64,000 nucleotides of DNA from Geomonas sp. Red32 (GTDB taxonomy: Bacteria > Desulfobacterota > Desulfuromonadia > Geobacterales > Geobacteraceae), in assembly GCF_023652955.1 (NCBI RefSeq), contig NZ_JAKLOY010000007.1, positions 248,001-312,000 on the forward strand, in the 5' to 3' direction. Under the pieces are notes generated by a model. That model did no database searches and was not told the origin of the DNA. It saw only the letters and a list, made by a program, of their open reading frames with translations. Shown here piece by piece: positions 8,607 through 17,365 of this stretch. How positions within the stretch are numbered: the first letter of the stretch is position 1; every line of letters begins with the position of its first letter. The translations under genes and the position numbers were made by a program.

Positions 8607-9203
8607 ATGAAGGTGCTCTCGGTCATGGTGTCCGTCCCGCTGTTAGCGGCTACTGCAGCCGCTGATGAGACTGAGATCGTCTGGCCATTCATGAGCCGAA
8701 TGAGTCCGCCCGGTGTCGCGCCCCAAAGCATTTTCTCTCTCGGACGTGGGAGCTCGCACTCACCAGATCCTGAACTACGGCGGCGGGAATCATGCACGGT
8801 CGCTTTTGTCGCGGCGGTGGAAGGGGTAGGGCGAAGGCTGGGCGGTATCGCCTTTTCCGGCTCGACCGTCATCAACGACGGCATGATGGCGACCGATCGC
8901 GTGCGTATGACCTCGTTGGCCAGCTTCGCCACCGGGGTGACGGTGGAGCGCGAATCGCTGGTGGTCGATGCCATCGCCCAGGAGGATCGCATGGTGCTTC
9001 GGGTGCCGGGCGGTGTTCCGGGGGAAGGCATGCTGGAAATCAGGACGAGGCTTGGAGTGCCGGATGGCGAGGCTTTTCCCGTTCTCGACCTGGACATGCT
9101 GCCGAAAGGGTTCCGGGTGGTGGAGATCGAGAGCGTCAGCTACTCAAGGGATGAAAACGTCTGCACCGTCACGGTGGGCTACCATGACCCGAAAGCCCGG
9201 TAG
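8607..9203 (+). CDS. Small exported protein of unknown function
   Basis: A 198-residue protein with a short signal-like start (MKVLSVMVSVPLLAATAAA, then DETEIV). A GTG six bases upstream is also possible; the ATG at 8607 follows GAGGGGTGAGG. No family is recognised. The second half is rich in beta-strand-like segments (VTVERESLVVDAI, FRVVEIESVSY, VCTVTVGYHD). It lies 47 bases before the caspase gene in the same direction and follows the palindrome-containing spacer, so it may begin a sub-operon with the caspase. Confidence 0.6.
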   Translation: MKVLSVMVSVPLLAATAAADETEIVWPFMSRMSPPGVAPQSIFSLGRGSSHSPDPELRRRESCTVAFVAAVEGVGRRLGGIAFSGSTVINDGMMATDRVRMTSLASFATGVTVERESLVVDAIAQEDRMVLRVPGGVPGEGMLEIRTRLGVPDGEAFPVLDLDMLPKGFRVVEIESVSYSRDENVCTVTVGYHDPKAR

Positions 9204-9250
9204 GGCGAGGGCAAGGGAGACGGGTGGCACCGATCAGGAAGGATAAATTG

Positions 9251-12133
9251 ATGATCATAAAATGGATAATCGGGCTGGCGGTGGTGGCCCTGGTGCAATT
9301 GTTCCCCCAGCTGGCTTTGGCCGGGCTTTCCCAGGAGCCGATCCTCCGGGTCGAGACCGGGATGCATACGGCCATGATCAAGAAGATCGCGGTGGACGCT
9401 TCCGGCCGCTGGCTGGTCTCGGCGTCGGACGACAAAACCGTCCGGGTCTGGGAGTTGACCGAACAGGCCAAGGGGGCGGCGGCGCAGGTCCTGCTCCCCT
9501 CGCGGGTGCTGCGTCCTCCCATCGGCGCCGGTAACGAAGGAAAGATCTTTGCGGTCGCCATCTCTCCCGACGGCTCCACCGTGGTCTGCGGCGGCTGGAC
9601 CGGGTGGGACATCAACCGCTTCGCCTCCCTCTACTTCTTCGACCGCGCCTCCGGGAAGCTCCTGAAGAAGGTGGACGGCTTTCCCAACGTGATCCAGTCG
9701 CTCGCCTGGTCACGCGACGGCAAGTCCCTGGCGGTCGGCCTCGGGGCCGGAAAAGGGGTCTACCTCGTCAGGGCCTCCGATGCCAAGCTCGCGGGGATCG
9801 ACTCCGAGTACGGCAACGACTGCTACGCTCTCGATTTCGATGCCGGTGGCAGGCTGGTCACCGCCTCCTGGGACGGCTTCGTCCGGCTCTACGATGCCAA
9901 TTTCAAACTGATCGCCAAGGAGCGCGCCCCCAACGGCGAGCGCCCCTATGCCGTCGCCTTCTCGGCAGACGGCGCCCGCGTAGCGGTAGGGTGCGACGAT
10001 GCCCGCAAGGTTACCGTCCTCTCCGGCAAGGACCTCTCGCCGCTCTACACCGCTCCCGGCGGAGCCGACGGCGGAACCCTTTTCAGCGTCGCCTGGTCCG
10101 CGGACGGGGCCTACCTCTTCGCCGCCGGCAGCCACCAGGGAGACGGGAAATACCTGGTGCGCCGCTGGGAACAGGGGGGACAGGGGATCTACCGCGACTT
10201 CCCGCTGGCGGAGGGAGACGTCATGCAACTGCTCACCCTTCCCGGTGGGCGCATCGCCTTCGCTTCCGCCAGCCCCGAGGTGGGGATCGCCGGAGCGGAC
10301 GGCGCCCTCGCCATCCGCCTGGGCTCCGGTACCGCCAGCTTCCGCGACAGTCAGCTCCTGGTCTCGGCCGACGGCTCCACGGTCGGCTTTTCTTACGGTT
10401 CCGGTGCGGCTGGCCCCGCCGCCTTCTCCGTCCTCGATCGCAGCTTCTCCGGACGGGAGATCAAAGCAGGCCTCAAGGGGCCCAATACCGCCGCCCAGCG
10501 TTTCGGCCTCGCCCGGACTCCCGACGGATTCCTGGCGGTGCATGGAGTCAGGCTGCCGCTGGAAGAGCACGAGGCGGTCCGCAGCCTCGCCATCTCGCCC
10601 GACCGTTCCCGGCTTTTGCTGGGCACCGATTGGAATCTGCGCTGCTTCAACAACGGCGGGCGGGAGATGTGGCGTATCGCCGCGCCCGGCAACACCTGGG
10701 GGGTGAACGTGGCGGGCAATGGGATGGTGGCGGTAGCCGCCTTTGCCGACGGTACCATCCGGTGGTTCCGCCTTGCCGACGGCGCCGAGCTCCTCGCTTT
10801 CTTCCCGCACGCCGACCGCAAACGCTGGGTCCTCTGGACCCCTTCGGGCTACTACCAGGCCTCCATCGGTGGAGAGGAGCTGGCCGGCTGGCACCTCAAC
10901 AACGGCGGTGAGGCAGCGGCCGACTTCTTCCCGCTGGCCCGTTTCCGTTCGGTGTACTGCCGTCCCGACGTCATCGCCCGCGTCCTCGAGATGGCGGACG
11001 AGGGGAGGGCGATCAAGGTGGCCGATCTGGCCGCCGGACGTTCCCCTGCTCCCGTTTCGCTCAGGACCCTGCTGCCTCCCATCGTCACCATCGCCGGTCC
11101 CGCCAGCGGGAGCCAGGTCGAGGGAGGGGAGGCCACTGTCTCCTTCGCCCTTCGTTCTCCCTCGGGCGAAAAGGTCACCGGCGTCAAGTTCCTGGTCAAC
11201 GGCCGTCCCGCCACCTTCCATGAGAAGAGCGCCAAGCCCGGCGGCGATCTCCGCGAGGCGTCGGTGAGCCTACCGGAAGGGGAGAGCGAGATCACCGTCA
11301 TCGCCGAGAACCGCTTTGCCGCCAGTGAACCCGCCACCGTCAAGGTCGTTCGCACCAAGGCGCCCGAGGCTCCGGTGGAACAGATATCGTTTCTTCCCCG
11401 GCTGTTCATACTTGCCATCGGGGTCGGCGCATACCCCGACAAGGAGCTCACGCTCAACTTCGCCTCCAAGGACGCGCAGGATTTCGCCGCGCTGATGCAG
11501 GGGCAGAAGGGGGGGCTCTACGGCGAGGTCAATACCAAGGTCATGACCGACGCCGGGGCGACCCGGGAGGCCGTCCTGGACGGGCTGAAATGGCTTCGCC
11601 GCGAGGCGGGCGAGCGGGACGTGGCGGTGGTCTTTCTTTCCGGCCACGGCATCACCGAACCAAGCGGCGCCTATTACTTCCTCCCGGTGAACGGCGATCC
11701 GAAGAAACTGGCCCAGACAGGGGTGGTCTTCACCGAGATCCGCGACACGCTCATGTCGCTCCCCGGCAAGGCGGTGCTGTTCGTCGATACCTGCCACTCC
11801 GGCGACGTGATGGGAGGGCGTAGCGCGGCCAGCGACGTGAGCGCGGTGGTGAACGAGCTCTCCAGTGCCGAGAACGGCGTGGTGGTCTTCGCCTCTTCCA
11901 CCGGGCGGCAGTATTCGCTGGAGGACGAGTCGTGGGGAAATGGGGCCTTTACCAAGGCGCTCGTTGAAGGTGTGAAGGGAAAGGCGGATTACACGGGGAA
12001 GGGGAAGATCTCGGTGACGAGCCTCGATCTCTGGATTTCGGAACGGGTGCAGGAATTGACCGACGGGAAACAGACCCCCACTACCGCCAAGCCGAGGACC
12101 ATCCCGGACTTCACGCTGGCGGTCAAACGGTAG
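9251..12133 (+). CDS. Exported WD40-repeat caspase-family (C14) protein
   Basis: A 960-residue protein with signal peptide MIIKWIIGLAVVALVQLFPQLALA; the ATG at 9251 follows AGGAAGGA by 7 bases. Residues about 30-560 form WD40-like repeats (for example KIAVDASGRWLVSASDDKTVRVWEL). Residues about 615-705 look like an Ig-like linker. The C-terminal domain (about 720-950) is a C14 caspase/metacaspase-like fold with the His-Cys dyad present: His799 in FLSGHGI and Cys848 in FVDTCHSGD. The family usually cleaves after basic or acidic residues, but the specificity here is unknown. A signal peptide on a caspase-like protease is notable and places it outside the cytoplasm. It sits among envelope lipoproteins that may be partners or substrates. 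Confidence 0.88.
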   Translation: MIIKWIIGLAVVALVQLFPQLALAGLSQEPILRVETGMHTAMIKKIAVDASGRWLVSASDDKTVRVWELTEQAKGAAAQVLLPSRVLRPPIGAGNEGKIFAVAISPDGSTVVCGGWTGWDINRFASLYFFDRASGKLLKKVDGFPNVIQSLAWSRDGKSLAVGLGAGKGVYLVRASDAKLAGIDSEYGNDCYALDFDAGGRLVTASWDGFVRLYDANFKLIAKERAPNGERPYAVAFSADGARVAVGCDDARKVTVLSGKDLSPLYTAPGGADGGTLFSVAWSADGAYLFAAGSHQGDGKYLVRRWEQGGQGIYRDFPLAEGDVMQLLTLPGGRIAFASASPEVGIAGADGALAIRLGSGTASFRDSQLLVSADGSTVGFSYGSGAAGPAAFSVLDRSFSGREIKAGLKGPNTAAQRFGLARTPDGFLAVHGVRLPLEEHEAVRSLAISPDRSRLLLGTDWNLRCFNNGGREMWRIAAPGNTWGVNVAGNGMVAVAAFADGTIRWFRLADGAELLAFFPHADRKRWVLWTPSGYYQASIGGEELAGWHLNNGGEAAADFFPLARFRSVYCRPDVIARVLEMADEGRAIKVADLAAGRSPAPVSLRTLLPPIVTIAGPASGSQVEGGEATVSFALRSPSGEKVTGVKFLVNGRPATFHEKSAKPGGDLREASVSLPEGESEITVIAENRFAASEPATVKVVRTKAPEAPVEQISFLPRLFILAIGVGAYPDKELTLNFASKDAQDFAALMQGQKGGLYGEVNTKVMTDAGATREAVLDGLKWLRREAGERDVAVVFLSGHGITEPSGAYYFLPVNGDPKKLAQTGVVFTEIRDTLMSLPGKAVLFVDTCHSGDVMGGRSAASDVSAVVNELSSAENGVVVFASSTGRQYSLEDESWGNGAFTKALVEGVKGKADYTGKGKISVTSLDLWISERVQELTDGKQTPTTAKPRTIPDFTLAVKR

Positions 12134-12142
12134 GGGATCCCC

Positions 12143-12616
12143 TCAGCGGACCGGCCGGAACTCCACCCGCCGGTTCTCAGGATCGCGCCCGTGGGCGACC
12201 GGTTCCTCCTTGCCGCGGGATACGTAGGCGACCCGGCAGGGGGCGATTCCCAAGGAGAGGAGATGATCGTGGACCTCGAGGGCGAAGCTTTCCCCCAGTG
12301 CCAGGCACCGCTCCTCGGATCCCCGGTCGTCGCTGTGGCCGATCAGGATCACCTTGAGATGGGGGTCCGCCCGCAGCAATTGGGCGTTACGGGCGACGAT
12401 GTCGCGGGCCTCCTCGGTGATGGCGTGGGCGCCGGTAGGAAAATGGACGGTTTCCATCGGGGGCAGGGGCTGAAATTCCCCGGTTCTCCTCCTGGAGGGA
12501 AACATCCCGTGCAAGACCGCGGTGGCCTTGGCTCCCGCCCGGGAGAAGGCTTCCACCATACGCTCGGAAAGAACCGCTACCTGGGCTGCGTTGCGAACTC
12601 CGTCATTCCTCGACAT
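12143..12616 (-). CDS. OmpA C-terminal-domain protein without signal peptide
   Basis: A 157-residue protein on the strand opposite to all its neighbours. The frame extends upstream, but the ATG at 12616 follows GGGAGGA by 4 bases. Residues about 60-157 match the OmpA/MotB peptidoglycan-binding domain: VHFPTGAHAIT, then VILIGHSDDRGSEERCLALGE, and the ending PENRRVEFRPVR. No signal peptide or lipobox is seen, which is odd for a domain that binds peptidoglycan. It may be exported by another route, be a truncated member, or use a further upstream start. It ends 9 bases after the convergent caspase gene. Confidence 0.7.
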   Translation of the reverse strand: MSRNDGVRNAAQVAVLSERMVEAFSRAGAKATAVLHGMFPSRRRTGEFQPLPPMETVHFPTGAHAITEEARDIVARNAQLLRADPHLKVILIGHSDDRGSEERCLALGESFALEVHDHLLSLGIAPCRVAYVSRGKEEPVAHGRDPENRRVEFRPVR

Positions 12617-12730
12617 GGCATCCTCCCGTGACCGGTGCTTTTCATTAGCTTGGACGGACAGCGGCCTCATTCCCCACGCGGGGAAAACCGCCCGCTCGTC
12701 CGTCTTTAAAGGACAGTACTTACCAAACCA

Positions 12731-12783
12731 CATTCCCCTTTCCCCTCCCTTAAGCCGGAGGGGAGGCCGTCGGCCCGCCGTTG
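12731..12783. repeat. GC-rich palindromic repeat element
   Basis: A pyrimidine-rich run (TTTCCCCTCCCTTAAG) is followed by GGAGGGGAGG and a short GGCCGTCGGCC palindrome. It belongs to the dispersed C-rich/G-rich element family seen through the window and fills the spacer before the DUF4384-like gene. Confidence 0.55.
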
Positions 12784-12822
12784 AGAGGGCTATGGCAATG
12801 GGGCATTAACCTTGAGGTGCTC

Positions 12823-13698
12823 ATGAAACGTCTTCTGCTCGCCCTGATCTGTGCAGCCCTTCTCCTTCCGGCCGTAGCCCGCGCCGCCCAGTCGGTCATC
12901 ATCGAGACCGAGGGGTACTCCTGCATGGGGGACGACAAGTCCCGCAAGCAGACGGAAAGCAGCGCCTACCAGGACGGCAAACGCAAGGCGACCGAATCCG
13001 CCGCCACCTACATCGAGTCGGAAACCAAGGTGAAGGACGCCATGCTGGAGAAAGATCTCCTTTCCGCCTACGCGAACGCGCTGGTGAAGGTGCTCCAGGA
13101 GATCATGAAGGAATGGTACAAGGACGCCGGCTCGGGGGACTGCTACCGCGTGAAGCTCAAGGTCGAAGTGGTTCCCGACGAAAAGGCAATGGCGGCCCTG
13201 GCCAAGAAGGGGGCCGAGGCGCTGGAGAGCGACCCTTCCGCTCCGCTCAACGTGAAGATCTGGACCGACCGGCCGAAGTACTCCGAGAAGGAACCGATCC
13301 GCATCTTCGTGAAGGGGAACAAGCCCTTCTATGGCCGGGTGGTTTACAGCCAGGCCGACGGCGGCCATGTCCAGCTGCTGCCCAATCCCTACCGCAAGCT
13401 GAACTACTTCAACGGCGGCGTGGTCTACGAGCTTCCCGGCGGCGAAGACCGCTTCAACATGGAGACCTGCGCCCCGTTCGGCAAGGAAAGGATCACCCTC
13501 TACGCGAGCACGGCACTGCTTGGGGATATCGAGGTAACCGAGGCCGACGCCGTGTACGAGGTCCGCTCCAAGCCCGCCAGCATCCCCGTTGCCACCCGGG
13601 GAATCAAGCTGGTGGCGGGTGACCGGAAAAAGCCCGTGGCGGCCGAGTTCGCCGAGTCGGCGGCCGAGCTGACCACCTCCAAGAAGGCCGAAAAGTAG
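12823..13698 (+). CDS. Exported DUF4384-like protein
   Basis: A 291-residue protein with signal peptide MKRLLLALICAALLLPAVARA. The N-terminal half resembles the LPP20/FlgT-type envelope domain (ESSAYQDGKRKATESAATYI). Residues about 150-250 match the DUF4384 pattern: Y.EKEPIRIFVKGNKPFYGRV, then VQLLPNPY, and a PF.KERITLYAS strand. DUF4384 domains are known to occur with caspase-family proteases, sometimes fused, so their proximity here (caspase gene 690 bases upstream) supports a functional link. The molecular role is unknown. The start codon was chosen at the signal peptide, preceded by GAGG. Confidence 0.75.
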   Translation: MKRLLLALICAALLLPAVARAAQSVIIETEGYSCMGDDKSRKQTESSAYQDGKRKATESAATYIESETKVKDAMLEKDLLSAYANALVKVLQEIMKEWYKDAGSGDCYRVKLKVEVVPDEKAMAALAKKGAEALESDPSAPLNVKIWTDRPKYSEKEPIRIFVKGNKPFYGRVVYSQADGGHVQLLPNPYRKLNYFNGGVVYELPGGEDRFNMETCAPFGKERITLYASTALLGDIEVTEADAVYEVRSKPASIPVATRGIKLVAGDRKKPVAAEFAESAAELTTSKKAEK

Positions 13699-13736
13699 CG
13701 AAATAGTTTCCGGATCAGTCACCATTGTTCGCTCAG

Positions 13737-13790
13737 CCCACTTCTCCCTCTCCGTCAAGGGGAGGGCAGGGGGGGATGGGGGGCAGCCGT
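13737..13790. repeat. GC-rich palindromic repeat element
   Basis: TTCTCCCTCTCCGTCAAGGGG is followed by a G-rich run with a short inverted match. It belongs to the same dispersed repeat family as at 19506 and 28142. It occupies the spacer between two plus-strand envelope genes. Confidence 0.55.
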
Positions 13791-13815
13791 TAGACGTAGA
13801 ACCCGAGGACGTTCC

Positions 13816-16170
13816 ATGAAAAAAGTCTTGTTGCTCGTTGTTGCCCTGTTCCTTGCCGCCTGCGCCCCCACCTTGAAGATGGAGCAGCACTCCGGAAAGC
13901 TCCAGTTGAAGGATGACGAGCTGCCCCGCCAGGTGGCGATCCTTCCCTTCTCTAACGCCACCCAGGAGCCCGGGATCGACGCCATCGTCCGCCGCAACTT
14001 TGCCAACCACTTCTCCTCCAAGGCCTACCTCGACATGAAATTGCCGGTGGTGGACGAGAAACTCGTCCTCATGGAAAAGACCACCGGTAAAAAGCCCGAC
14101 CAGGCGACTCCGGCGGAGCTCTCCGCGGCTCTCGGCTCCGATGGACTCCTCTACGGCAAGGTCACCGACTACAACCGGCTCTGGGCAGGCGTCTACTCGC
14201 AATTCGGCGTCGAGGCCGAGGTCTGGCTGGTGAATGCCCGCACCGGCAAGGAAGTCTTCCGCTTCAGGGAATCGGTCCGCTACCACGAAGGGGGCGTTCC
14301 CACCTCGCCCCTTTCCATCGTGGTCACCGCGGTCTCCACCGCCATGAACCTCCGCGAAATCCAGAAGGTCCGGATGGTGAACGAGCTCTGTTACAAGTTT
14401 ATGGAAAAGATCCCCGCTCCCGCGAACCTGGCCCAGGATGGCCGCCCAAGGATCAAGGAAGTGCTGACCAATGCCGCCGACGGACCGTTTGGTCCCCGCA
14501 AGGTGATCCACGTCGGCCTGGAAGGGGAGCCGGGCCTGGTAGCAAGCTTCGACATCGGCTCCTTTAAGAAGGGGATCCCGATGAAGGAGGTGAAGCCGGG
14601 GATCTACAGCGGCGAATATGCCGTCCTTCCCGGCGACACCACGAGCGACATGCCGATCACCGTCACCTTGAGCCGCCCCGGCGGCTACGACACGACCTGG
14701 GTCGACCCCGGCGGCTATGTCGCCATCGACACCACTCCCCCTCCGCCGGTCGCCTCGGTGAAGGCCAAGGGGTACGCCGACCGCGTGGAGCTTAACTGGG
14801 AGCCGCTGAAAAACGTTCCCGATCTCAAGGGGTACCGGGTGCTGCGGAGCGACTCCCCGCTTTCCGGTTACCAGGAGCTCGCCGTGGTGGAGGTTCCCTC
14901 CTTCGTCGACAGCAAGGCCGAGGCCGGGAAGAGCTACTACTACCGGGTCGCCTCGTTCGACCGGGTCGGCAACCAGGCGGAGCCGGGCGACGGCGTGCGC
15001 GGGGGGAGGACCGGCGAGCCGCAGCAGCTTTCCGGCGTCCTCAACGGCGACACTGTCCTGGAGGGCTCCTACCGCGTAACCGCTCCGGTCACGGTCCCCA
15101 AAGGGGTCACCCTCACCGTCGACGGCGACAGCCGGCTCTACTTCGCTCCCGATGCCGGGCTCCTGGTCCAGGGGCGCCTGGTCGTCAAGGGGGGCGAATC
15201 CCCCGTCCTCTTCATCCCCGCCGCCGATGGGAAATGGGCGGGGATCTCGCTGGATGGGGGCGGGGCGGCCATGAGCCGCTTCACCATCAAAGGCGCGGCC
15301 ACCGGTATATCCTCGAAGGACGCCGAGCTTCAGGCCGACGGCGGAGTGGTGACCGGATGCCAGACCGGCCTCGCGGTGAGCGGGATGCCGGCGGTGGATA
15401 TCAAGGGAATGAACGTATCGGGGAACGTCACCGGTCTCAAGCTGACCGGCACCGCGGCCCGCATCACCGGTTCGCTGATTACCCAGAACAAGGAGGGGAT
15501 CGTCGCCGACGGGTTCTCCGGTGAGATCCGCGACAACAATCTCCTCGAGAACGAGACGAACATCCGTTCCGACAAGCCGCTGGCGGTCGGCCCCAACTGG
15601 TTCGGGTCGGTCCAGGGGGATGCCTTGAAGCTTACCCAGGCGAGCGCGGCGCAGGTGTACGACGCACGGGTGCCCGGCGGCGCCCTGGTAGCGCCGGTGG
15701 TCGATCCCTACCTGAAGCTCACCCCGGAGGAGCGCCAGCGCAAGGGGACCGAGTACCTTATCGAGGCCGGCAGCTTCTTCCGGCAGAGGAACTACGGGAA
15801 GGCTTCGGGGCTCTTCCAGGAGACCCTGAAACTCTCCCCCAGCCCGGAAACCTACTACTACCTGAGCCTCTGCCACCAGGAGATGCAGGAGCAGGACAAG
15901 GCCATGAGCGTGCTGAAGGAGGGGACTTCCAAATACTCCCACGACCCGCTCCTGTGGAAGTCGCTCGGCATGCTGCTGTATGAGAAGGGGGACCAGGACG
16001 GGGCGCGTAAGGCGCTGGAAGAGGTGATCCGCCTCTCCCCGGAAGATCGTCAGGCGAAGTTCGTATTGAAACGGCTGGTTCCGCCTTCGACGGCACCAGC
16101 TCCTGCAGCCTCTCCGACGGCTCCGGCCCCGCAGATGCAGAACCCACCGGCTCAACCGGTGCAGAAATAA
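13816..16170 (+). CDS. Multidomain TPR/beta-helix lipoprotein
   Basis: A 784-residue protein with a lipoprotein signal (VVALFLAAC). Residues about 35-200 resemble the GNA1162/CsgG-like lipoprotein fold (VAILPFSNATQEPGIDAIVRR, then LGSDGLLYGKVTDY). Residues about 305-395 look like a fibronectin type III domain (VELNWEPLKNVPDLKGYRVLR). A parallel beta-helix-like region with repeated G..L.V.G motifs spans about 410-610. The C-terminus has TPR units (about 640-755: YLIEAGSFFRQRNYGKASGLF and following), then a proline/alanine-rich tail. It is likely anchored in the outer membrane as a scaffold. It lies directly upstream of the FecR-cyclase pair. No enzymatic motif is visible. Confidence 0.75.
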   Translation: MKKVLLLVVALFLAACAPTLKMEQHSGKLQLKDDELPRQVAILPFSNATQEPGIDAIVRRNFANHFSSKAYLDMKLPVVDEKLVLMEKTTGKKPDQATPAELSAALGSDGLLYGKVTDYNRLWAGVYSQFGVEAEVWLVNARTGKEVFRFRESVRYHEGGVPTSPLSIVVTAVSTAMNLREIQKVRMVNELCYKFMEKIPAPANLAQDGRPRIKEVLTNAADGPFGPRKVIHVGLEGEPGLVASFDIGSFKKGIPMKEVKPGIYSGEYAVLPGDTTSDMPITVTLSRPGGYDTTWVDPGGYVAIDTTPPPPVASVKAKGYADRVELNWEPLKNVPDLKGYRVLRSDSPLSGYQELAVVEVPSFVDSKAEAGKSYYYRVASFDRVGNQAEPGDGVRGGRTGEPQQLSGVLNGDTVLEGSYRVTAPVTVPKGVTLTVDGDSRLYFAPDAGLLVQGRLVVKGGESPVLFIPAADGKWAGISLDGGGAAMSRFTIKGAATGISSKDAELQADGGVVTGCQTGLAVSGMPAVDIKGMNVSGNVTGLKLTGTAARITGSLITQNKEGIVADGFSGEIRDNNLLENETNIRSDKPLAVGPNWFGSVQGDALKLTQASAAQVYDARVPGGALVAPVVDPYLKLTPEERQRKGTEYLIEAGSFFRQRNYGKASGLFQETLKLSPSPETYYYLSLCHQEMQEQDKAMSVLKEGTSKYSHDPLLWKSLGMLLYEKGDQDGARKALEEVIRLSPEDRQAKFVLKRLVPPSTAPAPAASPTAPAPQMQNPPAQPVQK

Positions 16171-16180
16171 TAATCGTCCA

Positions 16181-16297
16181 TCATCCCCCCTCCCCAGGAG
16201 GGAGGGGGCGAGGGGGTGGGGGAAGGTGCCACGTAAGTGCCGTACTCCGCCTTCCCCCCCACCCCAACCCTCCCCCTCAGGGGGGGAGGGAGATTTT
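16181..16297. repeat. Composite GC-rich repeat element
   Basis: Two C-rich/G-rich palindromic halves (CCCCCCTCCCCAGGAGGGAG and CCTCCCCCTCAGGGGGGGAG) flank a core of about 40 bases containing GTGCCACGTAAGTGCC. It is the same layout as the elements at 28142 and 48821. It separates the TPR lipoprotein from the FecR gene. Confidence 0.65.
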
Positions 16298-16318
16298 GAT
16301 TACATGCAAGGGGGCATC

Positions 16319-17365
16319 ATGATCGGAAAGCTTCTCTTTATCTTCATCTCTATCCTGCTGGCCGCCTCCCAGGCCTTGGCCGCCCAGGCCGGCAAGGTGA
16401 CCAAGGCCAGCGGGACCGTCCTCTATCGGACCGTCAAGGCCGCTTCCTACCATCCTCTCCACGCCGGTCAGCACATCGACGAGGGGAACTGGGTGAAAAC
16501 CGGCAAGGACGGCTGGATCGAGCTCACCCTGGCCGACAACAGCCGCTTCACCATCGCCAACAACTCCGAACTGGAGATCCAGAGCTACCTGGTGAGTAAG
16601 ACCAAAAAGACCGGCTCCTTCGGCCTGACCCAGGGGAAACTGAGGGCCAGCGTGATGAAGATCGCCGGGCAGCAGACTGACATCAAGGTAAAGAGCGGGA
16701 CCGCGGTGGCAGGGGTGAAGGGGACGGAGTTCCTCATGCTCTGCCAGGGGCCGGCCAACATCTTCTTCGGCAACGAAGGGGTCGTCTCGGTCTCCGGTCC
16801 CCCGGGCTCCGGGGTGGCGCTCCCTGCCGGCACCATGACCCAGAATACCCGCGGCGAGAAGCCGACCGAAGCCGTCAAGGTCGAGCCCAACACCCCGCTT
16901 GCCAAGGCCAAGGACGCCTTCGAGGCCTCCACCGGTGTGCTCCCCCCTGCAGAGTGGGAAGCGACCGACAACCTCCCCAACATCGTCGCCCGCTGGGACA
17001 TCAGCCATGGCCACTACCTCGCCGATTCCGGTAAGAACGAGGCGGCACTGCAGGTCTTCCAGATCGCCCTCGACCTCACCACCCTGGCCGATATCCGCGC
17101 CGACGCCCGGCTGGAGCGCGGTTCGGTGTACGGCCGCCTGATGAACCGCCCGGAGGAGGCGCTGGCCGAGTTCCTGCTGGTCCTCGAGGAGTATCCAAAG
17201 ATCCCCCAGAAGGAGACCGCGCTCTTCAACGTAGGCGAGACCCTGATGCAGATGGGAAAGAAGGATCTCGCCAAGATGCGGCTCAAGCAGTACCTGGACG
17301 AGTATCCCAACGGCCGGTACCGCTCCAGTGTTGAGACGCTTCAGAAGGTGCTCGACCGGCAATGA
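16319..17365 (+). CDS. FecR-domain TPR protein
   Basis: A 348-residue protein with signal peptide MIGKLLFIFISILLAASQALA. The ATG at 16319 follows AAGGGG; the open frame upstream covers only repeat DNA. Residues about 45-150 form a FecR-like domain (LHAGQHIDEGNWVKTGKDGW, then IELTLADNSRFTIANNSEL and TPVAGVKGTEF-like VAGVKGTEF). The C-terminal third has TPR units (LAEFLLVLEEYPKIPQKETA, then DEYPNGRY). In iron signalling, FecR transduces a periplasmic signal to a cytoplasmic partner; stand-alone FecR-TPR proteins next to CHASE2 cyclases are a recurrent pairing. The gene overlaps the cyclase start by 4 bases (ATGA), so translation is coupled and the two proteins probably act as a pair. Confidence 0.85.
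   Translation: MIGKLLFIFISILLAASQALAAQAGKVTKASGTVLYRTVKAASYHPLHAGQHIDEGNWVKTGKDGWIELTLADNSRFTIANNSELEIQSYLVSKTKKTGSFGLTQGKLRASVMKIAGQQTDIKVKSGTAVAGVKGTEFLMLCQGPANIFFGNEGVVSVSGPPGSGVALPAGTMTQNTRGEKPTEAVKVEPNTPLAKAKDAFEASTGVLPPAEWEATDNLPNIVARWDISHGHYLADSGKNEAALQVFQIALDLTTLADIRADARLERGSVYGRLMNRPEEALAEFLLVLEEYPKIPQKETALFNVGETLMQMGKKDLAKMRLKQYLDEYPNGRYRSSVETLQKVLDRQ

Noticed and set aside
12790..16155. Very long minus-strand open frame opposite the DUF4384-like and TPR lipoprotein genes
   Set aside because: It mirrors high-GC codons of the plus-strand genes, which have signal peptides, RBS and recognisable domains. No such support exists on the minus strand.
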